Below, in pieces: positions 46,537 through 54,545 of a DNA stretch of 57,499 bases (the stretch's first letter is position 1; each line of letters begins with the position of its first letter). The DNA is taken from positions 1-57,499 of IMG/VR virus record IMGVR_UViG_3300011114_000805; one strand, written 5' to 3'. The notes under the pieces are model-generated. The model was not told the origin of the DNA, made no database searches, and saw only the letters and a list, made by a program, of their open reading frames with translations. This DNA comes from a virus. A program made the translations under genes and the position numbers.

Positions 46537-47982
46537 ATGAGTTACCGAGATGAAACCCCGTATGATATTTTAACTGAAAAATGGAATCCCGTGCTTAAGC
46601 ACGAGGCACTTCCTTCAATTGGCAATGAATGGAAAACTAAAGTTACTGCAGTTCTACTTGAGAATCAAGAGCAGAACATGCGTGACCAATATCTAACTGA
46701 AATATCAACAGGAAATGATATTGGTGGTGTAGTTTCTGCTACCGCCCAAGGTGGTGTCCGTGGCTACGATCCGATTCTTATCAGTCTTGTTCGTCGTGCT
46801 ATGCCGAATTTGATGGCATATGACATTTGCGGCGTACAACCGATGACCGCCCCAACTGGACTCATCTTTGCGATGCGTGCCAAGTACGGCGATAGTTCAA
46901 GTGTATCTACAAACTTAAACAATGAAGCCCAATTCCAGGAACCAGATCCTCGTTTCTCTGGTATTTCTGGTCCGTCTGGTGGTTTCGTTGCACAGGGTGG
47001 TATTACTGGAAGTGGTGTTAACCCAACTGGTACTGCAGCTGGATCATATCCTACTGTTGGTAACTTTAATAATGCAAAAAATCAAGCTAACTTTGACTCA
47101 ATGAGAGCAATGTTAACTTCATCTGGCGAAAATTTAGATTATGCTGCTTCAACTTCTGCAACAAATGTTATGAATAAGATGTCCTTTACGATTGACCGTG
47201 TTGCTGTAGCAGCAGGTAGCCGTGCACTGAGTGCAGGTTACACAGTCGAATTGGCACAAGATCTTAAGGCTGTTCACGGTCTTGACGCAGAAGCCGAACT
47301 CGCAAATCTTCTCAGCACTGAAATTCTTGCTGAAATTAATCGCGAAATCGTTCGTTCTATCTACTGGGTTGCAAAGCCTGGTACACAGCAATCTGATATT
47401 ACTACTGTTGGTACCTACAATCTGGATCTAGATTCAGATGGTCGTTGGTCTGCTGAACGTTTCCGTGGTCTGGTCTTCCAGATTGAACGTGAATGCAATG
47501 CCATCGCTAAGGAAACCCGTCGTGGTAAGGGTAACTTCGTCATCGTATCTTCCGATGTCGCAAGTGCACTCGCTATGTCAGGCTTCTTGAATCTCTCACC
47601 AGCCATCAATACCCAACTCGCAGTTGATGATACCGGCAGCACTTTTGCTGGTCTACTCAATGGTAAGCTGAAAGTCTACATTGATCCGTATTCACAGCTT
47701 GGTGTTAACTTCTTCTGCGTTGGTTATAAGGGTGAGTCTCCGTATGATGCAGGTGTATTCTACTGCCCATACGTTCCACTCCAAATGATGAGAGCTATTG
47801 ATCCGGGTACCTTCCAACCTCGTATCGCGTTTAAGACACGTTACGGTATGGTTGCTAACCCATACGTTCTCAAGGGAGACGGTACACCATATGGTTCAGA
47901 TTTTAGCAATCAAAATGGTGCTAATCAGTACTACCGCCTCACTCGCGTCACTGGTCTGCATGGTAACACCTACGGTACTTAA
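46537..47982 (+). CDS. 23: major capsid protein gp23
   Basis: Diagnostic stretches are LVRRAMPNLMAYDICGVQPMTAPTGLIFAMRAKYG, MSFTIDRVAVAAGSRALSAGYTVELAQDLKAVHGLDAEAELANLLSTEILAEINREIVRSI and the late LNGKLKVYIDPYSQLGVNFFCVGYKGESPYDAGVFYCPYVPLQMMRAIDP. Length 481 (T4 521). Predicted gp21 cleavage is after YLTE (residue 55), at the place of the T4 FLSE site. The insertion-domain region contains SGISGPSGGF, a motif shared with gp14. Codon use is adapted (more C-ending codons). It is followed by a strong terminator. Confidence 0.97.
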   Translation: MSYRDETPYDILTEKWNPVLKHEALPSIGNEWKTKVTAVLLENQEQNMRDQYLTEISTGNDIGGVVSATAQGGVRGYDPILISLVRRAMPNLMAYDICGVQPMTAPTGLIFAMRAKYGDSSSVSTNLNNEAQFQEPDPRFSGISGPSGGFVAQGGITGSGVNPTGTAAGSYPTVGNFNNAKNQANFDSMRAMLTSSGENLDYAASTSATNVMNKMSFTIDRVAVAAGSRALSAGYTVELAQDLKAVHGLDAEAELANLLSTEILAEINREIVRSIYWVAKPGTQQSDITTVGTYNLDLDSDGRWSAERFRGLVFQIERECNAIAKETRRGKGNFVIVSSDVASALAMSGFLNLSPAINTQLAVDDTGSTFAGLLNGKLKVYIDPYSQLGVNFFCVGYKGESPYDAGVFYCPYVPLQMMRAIDPGTFQPRIAFKTRYGMVANPYVLKGDGTPYGSDFSNQNGANQYYRLTRVTGLHGNTYGT

Positions 47983-48005
47983 TACGTAGGATAGAGTTTA
48001 TAAAC

Positions 48006-48038
48006 AAAAACCCTCGGGCTAAACACCCGAGGGTTTTT
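48006..48038 (+). terminator. strong intrinsic terminator after gene 23
   Basis: AAAAACCCTCGGG pairs perfectly with CCCGAGGGTTTTT around a 7-nt loop. A-run and T-run on both sides make it bidirectional, serving the convergent minus-strand operon ending at 48064. Confidence 0.9.
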
Positions 48039-48063
48039 CATTGGTTTATATGTTTTTTAAAAA

Positions 48064-48543
48064 TTAATCAAAATCGTAATATGAATAGGTAAATGTAACT
48101 CTTGCTTTCATTGGTGTACTGTCACCAAGATCAGACCTAAAAGTAAGCGCACTTAAAGCAGTTGGAATTACATAATGAAACACTGCAGTTTTGTTGATTG
48201 GATAATAATTAGATCCAAGAACTTGTAAATATGCAGTGGTTGCCCATGTTCTATACATTTCATTGTCTTTATCGTTAGAAATATTACCGATAGATGACAT
48301 CCAATCATATATGCTTTTCCAGTTTTCGATATTTTCATCTACAATAAATTCGAGAGCAAGTGCTTCAAATGTAAATGTATTTGTAGCAACCGGAATCTGT
48401 ACACCAAGAGTAGTAGGCTGTGGGCTTACACTTAATTGAATACCAGGTAACGAAACTGTTTGACCAAACAATTCAAGTTTACTGTCTCCTCGGTCTATAA
48501 TAAATTTATAACAATTTGATAATAATGGATTGATGTTTGTCAT
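48064..48543 (-). CDS. tail-tube-fold protein (159 aa)
   Basis: It opens PLLSNCYKFIIDRGDSKLELFGQTVSLPGIQL, then IPVATNTFTFEALALEFIVDENIENWKSIYDWMSSIG and ends KARVTFTYSYYDFD. This is the tube/baseplate tube fold, as in other myovirus tube-like proteins. It is the fourth of this fold in the window. Its exact place in the tail is unclear: gp3-like completion, baseplate tube or a special ring are all possible. The start overlaps the stop of the Sm-like gene (ATGA). Confidence 0.65.
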   Translation of the reverse strand: MTNINPLLSNCYKFIIDRGDSKLELFGQTVSLPGIQLSVSPQPTTLGVQIPVATNTFTFEALALEFIVDENIENWKSIYDWMSSIGNISNDKDNEMYRTWATTAYLQVLGSNYYPINKTAVFHYVIPTALSALTFRSDLGDSTPMKARVTFTYSYYDFD

Positions 48544-49178
48544 AGTAAATAATCTTCTGGATTATCAGACCAACTCTGTGGATCTGATGCTTCGTTGTCG
48601 GGAATATAAGGTAGTTTTAACTCTTCCTTTTTGTATTTTCTTTTCTTTCTATTTTCATTAATTGCCTTTTCCCATTCAGCATTTAATGAGTCAAATAATT
48701 CTTCGGATGGTTCTTCTCTATCTTCTTCTTCATCAATTTCTGAATCCTGAAGATGTTCTTCATAAATTTCTTGTACAAAATCAATAAATTGTGGATCGGA
48801 GAACAATGCCCATGCAACATCCATGTTATCGTGATCTGATTCTATTTCTGCTAATATAACATCATCCTTTAAACCATTCATGAATTCCAAATACGAATTG
48901 TACATATTGAGAATATCATCAGATGGTTCTGCCAGATAGATAACATGTTTCATTAAAATAGTAATCGAAGTTTCTTTAATATTAGCCAAATAAGAAGTCA
49001 CACGCAAACATTCAATTACCTCACCATCTGGAGTTGATGTTGTATAAAAGACAATCTTAGCCGGGTTTGAGAGAACGACTTCGTCTGGTGATTCATCCAC
49101 CATTGATATTAACTCTTCACCACTAGAGAGTTTAATAACTTTTATAGACGATGAAGCTTTGGGATCTGTTTCTACCAT
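48540..49178 (-). CDS. Sm-like protein with long acidic C-terminal region (212 aa)
   Basis: The N-terminal about 95 residues match the Sm-like paralogues at 10190 and 20200: IKVIKLSSGEELISMV, LSNPAKIVFYTT and ILMKHVIYLAEPSDDILNMYNSYLEF. A C-terminal extension follows with long acidic, then basic helices (LQDSEIDEEEDREEPSEELFD..., ENRKKRKYKKEELK). It has a late promoter and GGAGG ribosome-binding site. The extension may recruit a partner or control RNA binding; this is inference. It lies in a late transcript with the tube-like gene. Confidence 0.65.
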   Translation of the reverse strand: MVETDPKASSSIKVIKLSSGEELISMVDESPDEVVLSNPAKIVFYTTSTPDGEVIECLRVTSYLANIKETSITILMKHVIYLAEPSDDILNMYNSYLEFMNGLKDDVILAEIESDHDNMDVAWALFSDPQFIDFVQEIYEEHLQDSEIDEEEDREEPSEELFDSLNAEWEKAINENRKKRKYKKEELKLPYIPDNEASDPQSWSDNPEDYLL

Positions 49179-49194
49179 GCTTCCTCCTCAATAC

Positions 49195-49202
49195 TATTTA
49201 TC
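49195..49202 (-). promoter_or_regulatory. late promoter GATAAATA
   Basis: It ends 16 nt before the ATG at 49178. GGAGGAAG lies between as ribosome-binding site. Confidence 0.6.
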
Positions 49203-49213
49203 CAAAACAAGTT

Positions 49214-50710
49214 TTATATTTTGATCTTAAAAACTTTATGATCAAACTTTTCTTTTTTGTATATTTTAATACGTTGTTCAAAATGTTTCAGCACATGATT
49301 TTTATAACTTTTCCATGACATATCATCAACGATATCAAACACCTTTAGTGTTTGTTTAATTGCAGACGTTCTTAATCCACGCCCAATGCTCTGTAATAAG
49401 CGTATTACTGATTTTGTCGGTGATGCAAAGATAATATTGTCGAGATGTACAATATTAATACCTGTGCTGGTAGTACCAAAAGAGGCAACAAGAATGGCAT
49501 TTTTTTCTTTGTCGATTATCTTTCGAATAAATTCTCTATTTTCTGCATCAACTTTACCTGAAATGAAGTATACTTTCTTTTCTGGATATTGTTTTTGAAT
49601 CAACTCATAAAGTGGTTTACCATGCTTTTCAACATAGTTAAAAAGAACCAATGTATTACCTTGGGTTTCACCACACAATTTTACAATAAAATCATTGCGT
49701 TTTGAATTTTCAACCAAATAAGCCATTTCGTCTTGATATTTTAATTTTTTGACTCTATGCCTAGTTTGCTCATCATAATCCAAAACAATACAGTCTATCC
49801 CAAGCTTTGCCAGTACTCCTTTACTGATCAGCCCCCTTGTTGTTATAAACTGTACAGATGGCCCTAGCGTGCCCTCTATTGAGAGTTTATGCGCCAAGGT
49901 CTGATCCAGCGTACCTGTAGTCCCGAGCCTAAACCAAGCCTTTGTCAGTTTTTTACCAATATTGACCAAAGAGTCTGCTTTTACAAGATGACACTCATCA
50001 AAAATTACAGCCTCGAACTGATCAAACCATTCTTTAGGAAGTTTGTACACAGACTGCCACGTAGATACGACAACTGGCTTATCTGTTAATTTTTCCTTGC
50101 CAGCACTGATTTTATGTACAAATTTTGTTACAGACCAAGATTTATCATTTTTTGAATAATCAAAGAAGTCTGCTTCCATCTGCTGAACTAACCCAACAGT
50201 GGGGACTAATAATAGAATTTTCTTGGGAGCCTTTAGGCAGTACCGTAATAAGTATCGAATTATTAGATAAATTATAAGCGACTTACCACTACCCGTTGGT
50301 GATACTACAACAGATCGGGCATGTGTTAATGCGTGTAAGACAGCATTTTTTTGATGTGGATGTGGGATTACAGGTTCTTTTTTAACAGTGACATTTAAAG
50401 TTTTATAAAATTCATCAAATGATTCAGAATTTATGTCAATTGGATCTACAGTTTTATCATCAAAAATAACATTGTAATGTCGTTCATCACAGAATCGTTT
50501 AAGATATGACTTGAGTCCGCATGGAAGTGTAGAACTATTAATCTCATATAATTTAATTTTTCCATCCCATATACGAGATTTGTATAAGGGCATGTATTCT
50601 GCACCTGGAACCTTAAATGAAAAATAAGAACGAAGTTCTCTTTTTACAGAATCTTCGCAATCAATTTTATATTTTGTATGGTCTTCTGCTGATGCAATGA
50701 TATTATACAC
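49214..50710 (-). CDS. uvsW: UvsW-type RNA-DNA/DNA helicase, GTG start
   Basis: This is a superfamily-2 helicase. Walker A is PTGSGKS (138-144), the DEAH-like box is DECH (238-241), the TGT motif is TTGTLD, and motif VI is near SIGRGLR. The N-terminal about 100 residues hold the phage UvsW DNA-binding domain (GAEYMPLYKSRIWDGKIKLYE). UvsW unwinds R-loops and branched DNA and switches replication to the recombination-dependent mode late in infection. The GTG start is preceded by a late promoter (CATAAATA) ending 6 nt upstream, in line with late expression of UvsW in T4. Length is similar to the family (about 500). Confidence 0.9.
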   Translation of the reverse strand: MYNIIASAEDHTKYKIDCEDSVKRELRSYFSFKVPGAEYMPLYKSRIWDGKIKLYEINSSTLPCGLKSYLKRFCDERHYNVIFDDKTVDPIDINSESFDEFYKTLNVTVKKEPVIPHPHQKNAVLHALTHARSVVVSPTGSGKSLIIYLIIRYLLRYCLKAPKKILLLVPTVGLVQQMEADFFDYSKNDKSWSVTKFVHKISAGKEKLTDKPVVVSTWQSVYKLPKEWFDQFEAVIFDECHLVKADSLVNIGKKLTKAWFRLGTTGTLDQTLAHKLSIEGTLGPSVQFITTRGLISKGVLAKLGIDCIVLDYDEQTRHRVKKLKYQDEMAYLVENSKRNDFIVKLCGETQGNTLVLFNYVEKHGKPLYELIQKQYPEKKVYFISGKVDAENREFIRKIIDKEKNAILVASFGTTSTGINIVHLDNIIFASPTKSVIRLLQSIGRGLRTSAIKQTLKVFDIVDDMSWKSYKNHVLKHFEQRIKIYKKEKFDHKVFKIKI

Positions 50711-50716
50711 TGCAAT

Positions 50717-50724
50717 TATTTATG
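50717..50724 (-). promoter_or_regulatory. late promoter for uvsW
   Basis: CATAAATA on the minus strand, between the uvsY stop and the uvsW GTG, ends 6 nt before the start. It supports a switch from the uvsY sigma70 transcript to a separate late transcript. Confidence 0.55.
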
Positions 50725-50727
50725 CCA

Positions 50728-51165
50728 TCATGAGATACCGTTAACAAGCTTATTCCAATCAATCGCAGACTTAATAGAGAAATTTCTATTAGTTAAAACC
50801 TTTAAAAAATCTTCTACCATTTTAACTTTAATTTCAAGAATATTTAAATCGGTTACAATTTTTAATAAGATAGGATCTGCTTCTAAAAATTTATCTAGAT
50901 CAGTTTTTAATAATTTCATTTGAAATGGATCTTCACCCCATTCTATCAACTCATCTTGAGTTGCGTGACCAGTGTAAATCTTCCATTTTCTCAATCGCAT
51001 GATTAAAAATGCATTATTTAATTTTTGTAATTCTATCTTAAGGTCTGCGTGTATATTTAAGTACTTACCATGTATAGCAGGAGTTCTTATAGCTTCTTTA
51101 CCTAACTCTGTAGAGTCTATTAAAGAATCTTTTTTAATGTTATCTTTAAGGGTTTCTAAATTCAT
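50728..51165 (-). CDS. uvsY: UvsY recombination mediator
   Basis: The opening LETLKDNIKKDSLIDSTELGKEAIRTPAIHGKYLNIHADLKIELQKLNNAF fits UvsY, whose T4 form opens with the same L.DL...L..D.FID...L..EA...P.L..KW/KYL layout. Length 145 (T4 137). UvsY loads the UvsX recombinase on gp32-covered ssDNA. It is immediately upstream of uvsW. A sigma70 promoter drives it, divergent from the glycan cassette. Confidence 0.85.
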   Translation of the reverse strand: MNLETLKDNIKKDSLIDSTELGKEAIRTPAIHGKYLNIHADLKIELQKLNNAFLIMRLRKWKIYTGHATQDELIEWGEDPFQMKLLKTDLDKFLEADPILLKIVTDLNILEIKVKMVEDFLKVLTNRNFSIKSAIDWNKLVNGIS

Positions 51166-51174
51166 TATAAGTAT

Positions 51175-51203
51175 ACTATAGAGTATCCTTTAAGAAAAGT
51201 CAA
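51175..51203 (-). promoter_or_regulatory. sigma70-type promoter for uvsY
   Basis: On the minus strand, TTGACT (51198-51203), a 17-bp spacer and TATAGT (51175-51180), ten bases before the ATG at 51165. Confidence 0.75.
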
Positions 51204-51211
51204 GATATATC

Positions 51212-51240
51212 TTGATTATTTATTAAAAATATGTTATAAT
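51212..51240 (+). promoter_or_regulatory. sigma70-type promoter for the glycan cassette
   Basis: TTGATT (51212-51217), a 17-bp spacer and perfect TATAAT (51235-51240). It is divergent from the uvsY promoter 8 bp away. No other promoter is seen in the following 6 kb. Confidence 0.75.
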
Positions 51241-51274
51241 ATTGTTTATAAGTATCCTTTAAATTAAATTGAAT

Positions 51275-51952
51275 ATGATTATAGATCTAAGACAAATACC
51301 TACCGTATGGATTAATCTTGATAGTGCTACTGGCAACGCATCAATCATGAACGAAAGATTTCGTGAGCACAGATTTTCCAACACCCATCGCAAATCAGCC
51401 TTACAAATAGCCCCACCACACGGGACACCAGATACAATCAAACATTATGTTGGTTGCGCTCAATCACATATTGATATTTTAGAGGATATGCGATATGATT
51501 GTCCTCTTCTAATTTTAGAAGACGATGCTGAATTTACACCAGATTTTCATCCTCAAATCGAAGTAAAAGATGATACGGATGCTGTGTATCTTGGAGTTTC
51601 TTCTGGTAACCAACATTATATTACTAAACGTATAGATAAACATTATATGCGTATTGGTAAAATTTTAGCAACACACGCAATTTTATATCTGAATAAAGAT
51701 TATAGAAAAACTGTTGCTGACATAGCTAAAATTTTTGCTTATAGATTAAAGATTCCATTTGATAATGGATGTGCATTAGTACAAGAAAGATTTAATGTTA
51801 TTACTCCAAATAAACCTTTTTTTGTTCAAGCTAATGCAAGACAAAGTGCTAATCAATGGGAAGTAGTAACCTCTAAACCATTGGTAGACAAGAATAGCGA
51901 GTTTCCTATTCGAGACCAAAATGTTAAATTAGAAATACAGGTGCCAGCATGA
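51275..51952 (+). CDS. glycosyltransferase, GT25-like (225 aa)
   Basis: The pattern VWINLDSATGNASIMNERF, then GCAQSH (60-65), LLILEDDAEF with E82-D83-D84, matches family 25 enzymes involved in lipopolysaccharide or glycoprotein glycosylation: opening INLD.R..R...M, G..GC..SH..., EDD. I use the ATG at 51275; a TTG two codons upstream is possible. It probably transfers a hexose from a nucleotide sugar; acceptor unknown. First gene of the cassette; it overlaps the next by ATGA. Confidence 0.75.
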   Translation: MIIDLRQIPTVWINLDSATGNASIMNERFREHRFSNTHRKSALQIAPPHGTPDTIKHYVGCAQSHIDILEDMRYDCPLLILEDDAEFTPDFHPQIEVKDDTDAVYLGVSSGNQHYITKRIDKHYMRIGKILATHAILYLNKDYRKTVADIAKIFAYRLKIPFDNGCALVQERFNVITPNKPFFVQANARQSANQWEVVTSKPLVDKNSEFPIRDQNVKLEIQVPA

Positions 51953-52737
51953 TATCATGTCAAACTATAGGAACTAATGGTAGATTTGGTAACCAAATGT
52001 TTCAATATGCTACTCTTTATGCTTTAGGTAAAGAATTAAATTATAAGATTGGTGTACCATATAAACAACGTAGTCCAAACGATAAATTAGATTTTTGTTT
52101 GTCAGATGCGTTTGACCTGTCGGCATCAGATTCATCTCAAAATTTTATGAGTTCTATGTATATAGAACCTCACTTTAATTATGATGCAAATATCCATAAT
52201 ATTCCAGACAATTGTGATATTAGAGGCTATTTTCAAACAGAAAAATATTTTAAAAAGTATAAAAAAGATTTAATTAATAAAGAATTTAAATTTAAACAAT
52301 CTATAGAAACTCAAGCAAATGAATTATTTGCAGGAAAAAATTCTGAATTAGTTTCTTTGCATATGCGATTAGGTGATTATTTAAATGTACCAGAATGTCA
52401 CCCCGTATGTTCTATTGAATATTACAAAGAATCTCTTAAATTAATACCTGCTGATGTACAAATAATATTGTTCAGTGATGATTACGGTGTTGCAAATAAT
52501 ATTATTAAACATTTAGGTAGACATGTAATGATGTATGGCAGCAATGATAAATTTTTAGATATGTGTTTAATGACAAAATGTGAATATCATATTATTGCAA
52601 ACAGTTCATTTAGTTGGTGGGGATCTTGGTTATCGAATAGTAAAAAAACCATTGCACCAAAACAATGGTTTGGCTCTTCACCAAATATGCCAAAAAATTG
52701 GGATAGTATTTATTCTGACGGCTGGGATATTGTATGA
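51949..52737 (+). CDS. alpha-1,2-fucosyltransferase-like (GT11)
   Basis: GT11 landmarks are present in order: GRFGNQMFQYATLYAL (11-26), SLHMRLGDYL (about 135-145, the HxRxGDY of fucosyltransferases), YY.ESL.LI, LFSDD, and IIANSSFSWWGSWLS (about 215-230). The family transfers fucose from GDP-fucose onto a galactose residue. The length of 262 is within the usual range. No GDP-fucose synthesis genes are in the window, so the host or flanking genes must provide the donor. It overlaps both neighbours by ATGA. Confidence 0.85.
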   Translation: MISCQTIGTNGRFGNQMFQYATLYALGKELNYKIGVPYKQRSPNDKLDFCLSDAFDLSASDSSQNFMSSMYIEPHFNYDANIHNIPDNCDIRGYFQTEKYFKKYKKDLINKEFKFKQSIETQANELFAGKNSELVSLHMRLGDYLNVPECHPVCSIEYYKESLKLIPADVQIILFSDDYGVANNIIKHLGRHVMMYGSNDKFLDMCLMTKCEYHIIANSSFSWWGSWLSNSKKTIAPKQWFGSSPNMPKNWDSIYSDGWDIV

Positions 52738-53531
52738 AAAATTATTCAGATATTACTTTTATAATACCATTGCGATGTGAATCTAAGTCTCGTTTATTAA
52801 ATTTAGATATTATACTTCATTGGATTAAATCTAAATTTAATTCTCCTGTTATTGTAAAAGAAAATAATACTGACCCTATTGGTCAAAATATTTGTTCTAA
52901 GTATGATAATGTACAATATATATTTGAAAAATCTGACAATACTATTTTTCATCGTACTAAATTATTAAATGATATGATCCTAGAATGTAAAACAAAATAT
53001 ATTTCTAATTTTGATTGTGATGTAATATTACCAGTAGAAAATTTAAATTTGGCTTTACAGTTATTAAAACACAAATACGATTTTGTATACCCATATACTT
53101 ATGGTCATGGATTTCAAAAAAGAATACATCATTCAAATTGGGAAAAATTTAAAAAATCTTTAAATTTAGATGATTTAAATACAGATTTATGGATAGCTGG
53201 GGTCGGACATTGTTTTATTGCAAAAACTGATAGTTACATTAAAGCATATGGAGAAAATGAAAATTTTATAGGATGGGGACCAGAAGATTTGGAACGATTT
53301 AAAAGATTTAAAAAATTAAATTTTAATACAACACATCTTCCTAATAGTTATTTTATATATCATATTGAACATCTAAGAACACAAAATTCTTGTAATTTGC
53401 ATTCTGATTTTGACAATAATAATAAATTAGAAAAAAAATTAAATTTAATGGATAAAGAAAATATAATTAACTATTATAAAAATTTAGATTATGTTAAAAA
53501 TCGAAAATTTAATAGTGAAATTTCTGTGTAA
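52734..53531 (+). CDS. glycosyltransferase, GT2/GT7 GT-A fold (265 aa)
   Basis: The N-terminal ITFIIPLRCES matches GT-A family 2. A nucleotide-sugar/metal motif, DCD, lies in NFDCDVILP. The C-terminal AGVGHCFIAKTDSYIKAYGENENFIGWGPEDLERFKRF matches the galactosyltransferase C-terminal (GT7-type) GW..ED..l..R segment. Specificity is unknown; galactose or N-acetylgalactosamine is typical of that C-terminal domain. Codons are extremely A/T-ending. Confidence 0.75.
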   Translation: MKNYSDITFIIPLRCESKSRLLNLDIILHWIKSKFNSPVIVKENNTDPIGQNICSKYDNVQYIFEKSDNTIFHRTKLLNDMILECKTKYISNFDCDVILPVENLNLALQLLKHKYDFVYPYTYGHGFQKRIHHSNWEKFKKSLNLDDLNTDLWIAGVGHCFIAKTDSYIKAYGENENFIGWGPEDLERFKRFKKLNFNTTHLPNSYFIYHIEHLRTQNSCNLHSDFDNNNKLEKKLNLMDKENIINYYKNLDYVKNRKFNSEISV

Positions 53532-53552
53532 TATTTATTATATTATATAAAA

Positions 53553-54545
53553 ATGAACAGAAAAAAAATTAAATATAAAAAAATAATAATTTGGGGTCAC
53601 CCATTATATTCTCATACACATTCTTATATTCATGAAGCATATTATAAAGCTTTTAAATATTTGGGATATGATGTTTACTGGTTTGATGATAAAAATTACC
53701 CTATTGATTTTGATTACAATAATTGTTTATTTATTGGAGAAGGCTTTGCTGCTGATAATTTACCTTTAAATAATACAAGTTGTTATATGATAATGTATTG
53801 TCCATCACCGGCAAAATATATTGAAGCTGGAGTTGGTCGGTATATTGATATAAGAATGGCTGCAACAGATTTTAAAGATCATATACAAGAATATTCTTTA
53901 GATAAATCTTTGGTAACAAATATAGGTCCCTCGTGTTATTATGAGCCAAAGACAAATAACAATATAATAATTAAAAATAATTATGTAAATTATTCAATTA
54001 AAGATTTTGATAAAATTTATATATCTTGGGCTACAAATTTATTACCTTGTGAAATAAATTTTGATGATATGCATCTACCACGAGAAAATAATATATATTA
54101 TTGTGGAACTATATCATATTCCGGTGAATGTGAAACTGTCTCAAATTTAAATCCATTTATAGAATCATGTAAAGAATATAAAATAAATTTTATACACAAT
54201 GATTGTTGGCATAACCCATTAACAAGTGCACAAGTTATTGAATTATCAAAAAAATCTATTTTGGGTATTGATATTCGTGGGAAAAAACACATAAAAGAAA
54301 ATTTAGTAACATGTAGAGTATTTAAAAATATAAGTTACGGTCATCTGGGGTTAACAAATTCACTTGCAATATACGAATCAATGGATGGTAATTGTATTTA
54401 CAATATAGATACCAAACAACTCTTTCATGATGGTATAAATAATAAAAACAATTATAAATTAATAAAAAAAGGTATGAATTATGTTAAAAATAATCATACG
54501 TACCTTAATAGAATAAATTCTTTGTTAGAAGTAGTCAATATATGA
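53553..54545 (+). CDS. putative GT-B glycosyltransferase (330 aa)
   Basis: The start KKIIIWGHPLYSHTHSYIHEAYYKAFKYLGYDVYWFDD resembles the N-terminal Rossmann fold of GT-B enzymes (GH..sh......a...G.eV.w.d). The C-terminal part has SILGIDIRGKKHIKENLVTCRVFKNISYGHLGLTNSLAIYESM, like the donor-binding domain in which the chain ends ...R.fEa.a.G...lt.... A family number cannot be assigned. It is separated from the gene before by 21 AT-rich bases and overlaps the next gene by ATGA. Confidence 0.55.
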   Translation: MNRKKIKYKKIIIWGHPLYSHTHSYIHEAYYKAFKYLGYDVYWFDDKNYPIDFDYNNCLFIGEGFAADNLPLNNTSCYMIMYCPSPAKYIEAGVGRYIDIRMAATDFKDHIQEYSLDKSLVTNIGPSCYYEPKTNNNIIIKNNYVNYSIKDFDKIYISWATNLLPCEINFDDMHLPRENNIYYCGTISYSGECETVSNLNPFIESCKEYKINFIHNDCWHNPLTSAQVIELSKKSILGIDIRGKKHIKENLVTCRVFKNISYGHLGLTNSLAIYESMDGNCIYNIDTKQLFHDGINNKNNYKLIKKGMNYVKNNHTYLNRINSLLEVVNI

